Origin: Streptomyces sp. NA02950
Lineage (GTDB): Bacteria > Actinomycetota > Actinomycetes > Streptomycetales > Streptomycetaceae
Length of the DNA stretch: 64,000 nucleotides
Direction: 5' to 3'
NCBI RefSeq assembly: GCF_013364155.1
Contig: NZ_CP054916.1
Location: forward strand, 2,169,001-2,233,000
In this document: positions 59,720 through 64,000 of the stretch, in pieces
Numbering within the stretch: the first letter of the stretch is position 1
Layout of the letters: each line of letters begins with the position of its first letter
Position numbers and translations under genes: made by a program
The notes under the pieces: generated by a model
Told to the model about the DNA's origin: nothing
Seen by the model: the letters and a program-made list of their open reading frames with translations, nothing else
The model's database searches: none

Positions 59720-61336
59720 GTGACCCTTGCCCGCAAATCCCTGCGTACGGCGGCGGCCGCCGCCGTCTCGGCGACCGTGCTGGCCGGTGCCACCTTCGGC
59801 CCCGCCGTCTCGGCACCGGCCGCGGCCTCGGCACCGGTGAGCGCCGTCGCCGCGTCATCGGCATCACCGTCCTCTTCGGCCTCCGTACGCTTCGTCGACA
59901 TCCCCGGCGACGGCGGGGTCACCCTCGCCGCCAACGTGGTCGCCCCGGCCGACGCCGGTCCCGCACACCGCTATCCGCTCGTCGTGCTGCCCACCAGCTG
60001 GGCCATGCCCCAGGTCGAATATCTCGCCCAGGCCAAGAAGATGGCCGAGTCCGGCTATGTGGTGCTCAGTTACAACCCCCGCGGCTTCTGGCAGTCCGGC
60101 GGACGGATCGAGACGGCCGGACCACCCGATGTCGCCGACGCCTCCAAGGTCATCGACTGGGCCCTGGCCCACACCGGCGCCGACCCCGACCGCATCGGCC
60201 TGGCCGGAGTCTCCTACGGTGCCGGGATCAGCCTGCTCGCCTCGGCATTCGACCCGCGCGTCAAGGCCGTTGTGGCGATGAGCGGCTGGGCGGACCTGGT
60301 CGGCTCCATCTACAGCGGCCGCACCGAGCACCGCCAGGCCGTCGGTCTGCTCGGCGGGCTGGGAACGCTGACCGGCCGTCCGAGCGAGGAGATGAAGCAG
60401 TTTCTCAAGGACTTCCTCGGCTCCAACCTGGCCAAGGAACAGGACATGATCGAGTGGGGCAGGAAGCGCTCCGCCGCCACCTACCTCGACCGCCTCAACG
60501 CCAACGGCACGGCCGTCATGCTGGGCAACGCCTGGGGCGACTCCATCTTCCCGGTCAACAGCTACGCCCGCTTCTACGAGAAGCTCACCGGCCCCAAACG
60601 GCTGGAGCTGCGGTCCGGTGACCACGCCACCCCCGAGGTCACCGGACTGCTGGGGCTGCCCAACGACACCTGGGACCACTCCCGCCGCTGGCTGGACCGC
60701 TATCTCAAGAGCGAGCGGAACGGCATCGACAGCGAGCAGCCGGTGCAGCTCGCCTCACGGACCAAGGACGGCTACGAGGGCTACCCCAGCTGGGCGGCCG
60801 TGCCCAGCGGCCACCGCCGGATCGCCCTGGACCGCACCGAGCGGATCAGCGCCGACCACAACTCCGGCGCCGACGGCGGCACGGCGATCCTCAGCGGCGT
60901 GCTGGACCAGTTCCTCAAGCTCCCGCCGCTCGCCTCGATCCCGCTGCTGCCCCGCTCCTACGCGGCCGTCTGGCAGAGCGGCGCTTACGCCACCGAGCAG
61001 CGCATCCGCGGCACGGTCACCCTGCACACCACCATGACCAGCAACAAGTCCAGCGGTACGGCGGTGGCGTACCTCTACGACGTCGGCCCGCTCGGGATCG
61101 GCAAGCTCATCACCCACGCCCCGGTCACCTTCCACGACCGCACCCCGGGAACGCCGTTCGGCGTGGACCTGGAGCTGTTCTCGACCGCCTACGACGTGCC
61201 GGCCGGGCACCGGATGGCCCTGGTCGTCGACGCCAAGGACCCGCTGTACAACGAGCACAACCCGGACGGGGCGCGGCTCACCTTCTCCTCACCCGCGGAC
61301 GACCCGTCCGCCCTGTCGGTGCCGGTCCGCGACTGA
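59720..61336 (+). CDS. Secreted alpha/beta hydrolase (CocE/S15 acyl-esterase-like)
   Basis: A 538-aa protein from a GTG with AGGAG six bases upstream. An export signal is visible (RKSLRTAAAAAVSATVLAGATFG, then AVSAPA). The alpha/beta hydrolase core carries the nucleophile in GLAGVSYGAG (about residue 165-170), with DSIFPVN and GDHATP segments for the acid and histidine. The C-terminal third is a beta-rich jelly-roll like that of X-Pro dipeptidyl-peptidase (S15/CocE) families. It should act on esters or dipeptides outside the cell. Confidence 0.88.
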   Translation: MTLARKSLRTAAAAAVSATVLAGATFGPAVSAPAAASAPVSAVAASSASPSSSASVRFVDIPGDGGVTLAANVVAPADAGPAHRYPLVVLPTSWAMPQVEYLAQAKKMAESGYVVLSYNPRGFWQSGGRIETAGPPDVADASKVIDWALAHTGADPDRIGLAGVSYGAGISLLASAFDPRVKAVVAMSGWADLVGSIYSGRTEHRQAVGLLGGLGTLTGRPSEEMKQFLKDFLGSNLAKEQDMIEWGRKRSAATYLDRLNANGTAVMLGNAWGDSIFPVNSYARFYEKLTGPKRLELRSGDHATPEVTGLLGLPNDTWDHSRRWLDRYLKSERNGIDSEQPVQLASRTKDGYEGYPSWAAVPSGHRRIALDRTERISADHNSGADGGTAILSGVLDQFLKLPPLASIPLLPRSYAAVWQSGAYATEQRIRGTVTLHTTMTSNKSSGTAVAYLYDVGPLGIGKLITHAPVTFHDRTPGTPFGVDLELFSTAYDVPAGHRMALVVDAKDPLYNEHNPDGARLTFSSPADDPSALSVPVRD

Positions 61337-61367
61337 TCCGGTCCCCCGTCAGGCCCCCGCCCCCGTG

Positions 61368-62228
61368 TCAGGCGCGTGTGTCGCCCGGCATGGGGGCGAC
61401 CGGTTCGGGGGCGGCGACCGGCGTCCGGCCGGTCTTCACACTCCGCCGCTCGCGCTTCGCCACCCAGTTGGCGAACCACGACAGCAGCATGCACATCCCG
61501 ATGTAGATCGGCGAGATCACCATCACCACCGGGATGAACGGAAGGTCGTAGTCGAGATTGGACGCGATGAGCTTTCCGGCGTGCAGGAACTCCTCGTAGG
61601 TGATGAGAAAGCCGAGCGAGGTGTCCTTCAGGGCCACCACCAGCTGGCTGATGATGGCGGGCAGCATCGCCCGTACGCCCTGGGGCACCAGCACGTACGT
61701 CATGACCGCCGTCTTCCGCATGCCGAGGGAGTACGCCGCCTCGCGCTGTCCGCGGTCCACCGCGTTCACCCCCGCGCGGAACACCTCGGCCAGCACCGAA
61801 CCGTTGTACAGCGTCAGCCCGGTGACCAGGGCGGGCAGCGCCTGCACCTTCAGCGCGACAAAGACAAAGAAGATCATCACCAGCACGGGCATCGCCCGGA
61901 AGAACTCCACCACCAGCGTGGACAGCCAGCGCACCGGCCGGTGCTCGGACAGCCGTCCGGCCGCCAGTACGGCGCCGAACACCAGCGAGAACACCGCGGC
62001 CAGACCGAACGCCTTGAGGGTGTTGGCGAGTCCGCGCAGCAGCAGCTCCTGGATGCCCTTGTACGCAAAGGGCATCCACTTCTGGTGCGCGAACTGACCG
62101 GTGTCGACCAGGAGATGGACGATCCAGGCGATCAGCGCCAGCAGCACCGCCGTCGCCGCGATCCCGTACATGCGGTGGCGGCGCCGCGTCCGCGGTCCGG
62201 CCACGTCGTAGAGGGCGGTGGTGGTCAT
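61368..62228 (-). CDS. Amino acid ABC transporter permease (GluD-like)
   Basis: A 286-aa membrane protein from the ATG of MTTTALYDVAG. It has about five helices, the HisMQ-type permease signature EVFRAGVNAVDRGQREAAYSLGM (EAA loop), and a proline-rich cytoplasmic C-terminus (PVAAPEPVAPMPG). It overlaps the first permease gene by 4 bp. Together they form the membrane channel of a glutamate-type importer; specificity is inferred from the binding protein. Confidence 0.93.
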   Translation of the reverse strand: MTTTALYDVAGPRTRRRHRMYGIAATAVLLALIAWIVHLLVDTGQFAHQKWMPFAYKGIQELLLRGLANTLKAFGLAAVFSLVFGAVLAAGRLSEHRPVRWLSTLVVEFFRAMPVLVMIFFVFVALKVQALPALVTGLTLYNGSVLAEVFRAGVNAVDRGQREAAYSLGMRKTAVMTYVLVPQGVRAMLPAIISQLVVALKDTSLGFLITYEEFLHAGKLIASNLDYDLPFIPVVMVISPIYIGMCMLLSWFANWVAKRERRSVKTGRTPVAAPEPVAPMPGDTRA

Positions 62229-62869
62229 CGCGGCACTCCCCAGCGCTTCTCCAGGACGGCGAAGATCGCGCTGATGGCCAGTGTCACGACCAGATAGCCG
62301 ACGGCGATCCAGATGAAGGTCCAGATGATGCTGTAGCCCATCTCGTTGAGCGGCTTGTAGGTGCCCAGCAGCTCGGTGACGCTGAACGACCCGGCGATGG
62401 CGGAGTTCTTGGCGAGCGCGATCAGGGTCGAGCCGATCGGCGGGATGACCGAGCGGAACGCCTGCGGCAGCACCACCGCGCCCAGCGTCTGCTCGAACGT
62501 CATCCCGAGGCTGCGCGCGGCCTCGCCCTGCCCGACCGGCACCGTGTTGATGCCCGAGCGCACCGCCTCGCAGATGAACGCCGAGGTGTAGCAGCCCAGC
62601 GCCAGCACCGCGAAGGTGGTGAACGGCAGCACCAGGCCGAAGCGCGGCAGCCCCAGCATCACCGCGAAGAACAGCAGTGTCAGCGGGGTGTTGCGCAGCA
62701 CCGTCACCCACGCGGCGCCGAAGGCTCGCAGCGAGGCCACCGGCGCCACCCGGAAGGCGGCCATCACGATGCCCACGGCCAGGGCGAGCAGCGAGGCGTA
62801 CACGGTCAGCTCGACCGTGCCGAGGAACCCCTTGCCGTAGAGGGAGAAGTTGTCGGTGAGCACGTCCAT
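62225..62869 (-). CDS. Amino acid ABC transporter permease (GluC-like)
   Basis: A 214-aa permease with five predicted helices and the EAA-type loop CEAVRSGINTVPVGQGEAARSLGM in part. The motif LRNTPLTLLFFAVMLGLPR is common in polar amino-acid permeases. It lies 9 bp after the binding-protein gene and overlaps the second permease gene by 4 bp. Confidence 0.93.
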   Translation of the reverse strand: MDVLTDNFSLYGKGFLGTVELTVYASLLALAVGIVMAAFRVAPVASLRAFGAAWVTVLRNTPLTLLFFAVMLGLPRFGLVLPFTTFAVLALGCYTSAFICEAVRSGINTVPVGQGEAARSLGMTFEQTLGAVVLPQAFRSVIPPIGSTLIALAKNSAIAGSFSVTELLGTYKPLNEMGYSIIWTFIWIAVGYLVVTLAISAIFAVLEKRWGVPR

Positions 62870-62878
62870 GCGGCGGCC

Positions 62879-63805
62879 TCAGCGTGTCTGGTAGCGGTCG
62901 ATGGGCGGCGGCTTGGGGGCGGGCACGCCGGACAGGCCGAGGGTCGCGTTGTACGCCTGCTTCCAGTTCCCGTTGCGCTCGTGGACCAGGAGCGCGTCGT
63001 CCAGCGCGAAGCGCAGCGCGTTGTCCCCCCTGGGCACCCCGATGCCGTACGGCTCCTTGGAGAAGGGTTTGCCCACCACTTTCAGCTCCTCCGGGACCTT
63101 GGCCGCGTAGCCGAGCAGGATCACGTTGTCGGTGGTGACCGCGTCGACCTGATAGCTCAGCAGGTTGTCCACGCAGACCGAGTAGGTGTCGTACGCCACC
63201 GCGCGGGCCTCGGGGTAGTCGGCCTGGATCCGCTGGAGCGGGGTCGAACCGGCCACCGAGCACACCGTCTTGCCCGCCAGGTCCTGCGGGCCGTGGATGT
63301 CGTCCTCGTCGGCGCGCACCAGCAGTGACTGGCCCGCCATGTAGTACGGCCCGGCGAACCCCACCTGACGCTTACGCAGCGGATTGATGGTGTAGGTGCC
63401 GACGTAGTAGTCGATCTGGCCGTTCTGGAGCGCGGTCTCCCGGTTGGCGGAGGCAATGGTCCGGAAGCGGATCTGGCTGGGCTTGAAGCCCAGTGAGGCC
63501 GCCATCATCTTGGCGATCTCGATGTCGAAGCCGGAGTAACGGCCGGTGGCCGGGTCCTTCTCGCCGAGATAGGGCTGGTCCTCCTTGACCCCGACGGTGA
63601 GATGGCCGCGCCGCTCGGCCCTCCGCCAGGTGGGCGACGCCGGCAGCCGGAAGCCGGTGGCCACCTCGTACGTGGGCAGCTTCTCGGCCCGGGGCCCCTT
63701 CGCGGGCGGACTGCCCTCCTTGCCGCACCCGGCCGCCGCCGGGAGCAGGGCGAGGGCCAGGGCCAGCGCGGCGATCGCCCGGCGGATGCGCCTCATGTCC
63801 GTCAT
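62879..63805 (-). CDS. Glutamate-type ABC transporter substrate-binding lipoprotein (GluB-like)
   Basis: A 308-aa lipoprotein. The signal peptide ends in a lipobox (LLPAAAGCGKE), so the cysteine near residue 27 would be lipid-anchored. The mature part is a type 2 periplasmic-binding fold: GHLTVGVKEDQPYLG, GFDIEIAKMMAA, and the IDYYVGTYTINPLRKRQVGFAGPYY block. Starts are uncertain: a GTG at 63808, this ATG, or an ATG at 63796 are all possible. It delivers glutamate or a similar acidic amino acid to the permeases. Confidence 0.9.
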   Translation of the reverse strand: MTDMRRIRRAIAALALALALLPAAAGCGKEGSPPAKGPRAEKLPTYEVATGFRLPASPTWRRAERRGHLTVGVKEDQPYLGEKDPATGRYSGFDIEIAKMMAASLGFKPSQIRFRTIASANRETALQNGQIDYYVGTYTINPLRKRQVGFAGPYYMAGQSLLVRADEDDIHGPQDLAGKTVCSVAGSTPLQRIQADYPEARAVAYDTYSVCVDNLLSYQVDAVTTDNVILLGYAAKVPEELKVVGKPFSKEPYGIGVPRGDNALRFALDDALLVHERNGNWKQAYNATLGLSGVPAPKPPPIDRYQTR

Positions 63806-63813
63806 CACCCGGC

Positions 63814-64000
63814 TCAGTGCTTGAGGATCTTGGAGAGGAAGTCCCGGGCCCGCTCGGTCGCCGGTGCCTTGAAGAACTCCTCCGGGCTGCGGTCCTCCAC
63901 GATCCGGCCGTCGGCCATGAACACCACCCGGTTCGCCGCGTAGCGCGCGAAGCCCATCTCATGGGTGACGACCACCATCGTCATCCCCTCACGGGCGAGC
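63814..64000 (-). CDS. Amino acid ABC transporter ATP-binding protein, C-terminal part (runs off the window)
   Basis: Only the last 61 residues or so are present; the gene continues beyond position 64000. The visible part contains the H-loop histidine in MVVVTHEMGFARYAANRV and the end VFMADGRIVEDRSPEEFF ... FLSKILKH, typical of GluA/GlnQ-type ATPases. It lies 8 bp upstream of the binding-protein ATG on the same strand and completes the importer. Confidence 0.93.
   Translation of the reverse strand, partial: LAREGMTMVVVTHEMGFARYAANRVVFMADGRIVEDRSPEEFFKAPATERARDFLSKILKH

Noticed and set aside
1..64000. tRNA or rRNA genes
   Set aside because: I looked through the intergenic gaps for cloverleaf-like arms and CCA ends and saw none; a covariance-model search could find one I missed.

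Overview
The window is high-GC (roughly 70% or more) and densely coding, with many 1-4 bp start/stop overlaps and GTG and TTG starts. With the gene content (SpoIIE-type phosphatase, Scr1-type XRE regulator plus DUF397, F420-type oxidoreductase, short actinobacterial Psd, crotonyl-CoA carboxylase/reductase), this indicates a Streptomyces or close relative. From memory the order around ccrA-psd-pssA and around hydA resembles an arm-side region of Streptomyces chromosomes; I could not check this. I saw no rRNA, tRNA or CRISPR array.

Layout. 0-15 kb (mostly minus strand): a DUF5107/TPR protein, a GNAT, a phosphopantetheinyl transferase, a three-gene peptidase operon (M55, M20, S9), a methyltransferase, a SpoIIE-type phosphatase, an MFS exporter with three C-terminal beta-sandwich repeats, and an SRPBCC protein. 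15-20 kb: a radical SAM gene behind a LexA-like box, a solo tnpB element next to a 3'-truncated SDR gene, a GNAT and a HEAT-repeat protein. 20-31 kb (plus strand): the ethylmalonyl-CoA pathway, with 3-hydroxyacyl-CoA dehydrogenase, TetR regulator, ccrA, ethylmalonyl-CoA mutase, CoA-ester lyase, MaoC hydratase and acyl-CoA dehydrogenase, followed by psd and pssA and a strong terminator. 31-37.7 kb: a PIN/RHH toxin-antitoxin pair behind a long GTAC-rich palindrome, glycerate kinase, ADP-ribosylglycohydrolase, a sirtuin, the alkylation-repair pair ogt and ada-alkA, and a Trypco1-domain protein.

37.8-42.2 kb is the most interesting part: a compact graspetide (ATP-grasp RiPP) locus of three small unknown genes, a 98-aa precursor, an ATP-grasp ligase and a protein-isoaspartate-methyltransferase-like enzyme, divergent from an XRE/DUF397 regulator pair. 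The architecture is that of the aspartimide-forming graspetides, and five rare TTA codons lie in three of its genes, suggesting bldA (developmental) control.

42.4-64 kb: a divergent hemC paralogue whose last codons lie in the terminal hairpin of a second solo tnpB element; an FAD oxidoreductase and an inositol-phosphatase-like gene; the reductive pyrimidine/hydantoin operon (amidohydrolase, aminotransferase, dihydropyrimidinase, LLM oxidoreductase, then an NCS1 transporter) behind a palindromic operator candidate; a proline-rich protein with tandem repeats; a MarR gene followed by gene debris; gamma-glutamyltransferase; a membrane-anchored unknown; a secreted alpha/beta hydrolase; and a glutamate-type ABC transporter whose ATPase gene runs off the window end.
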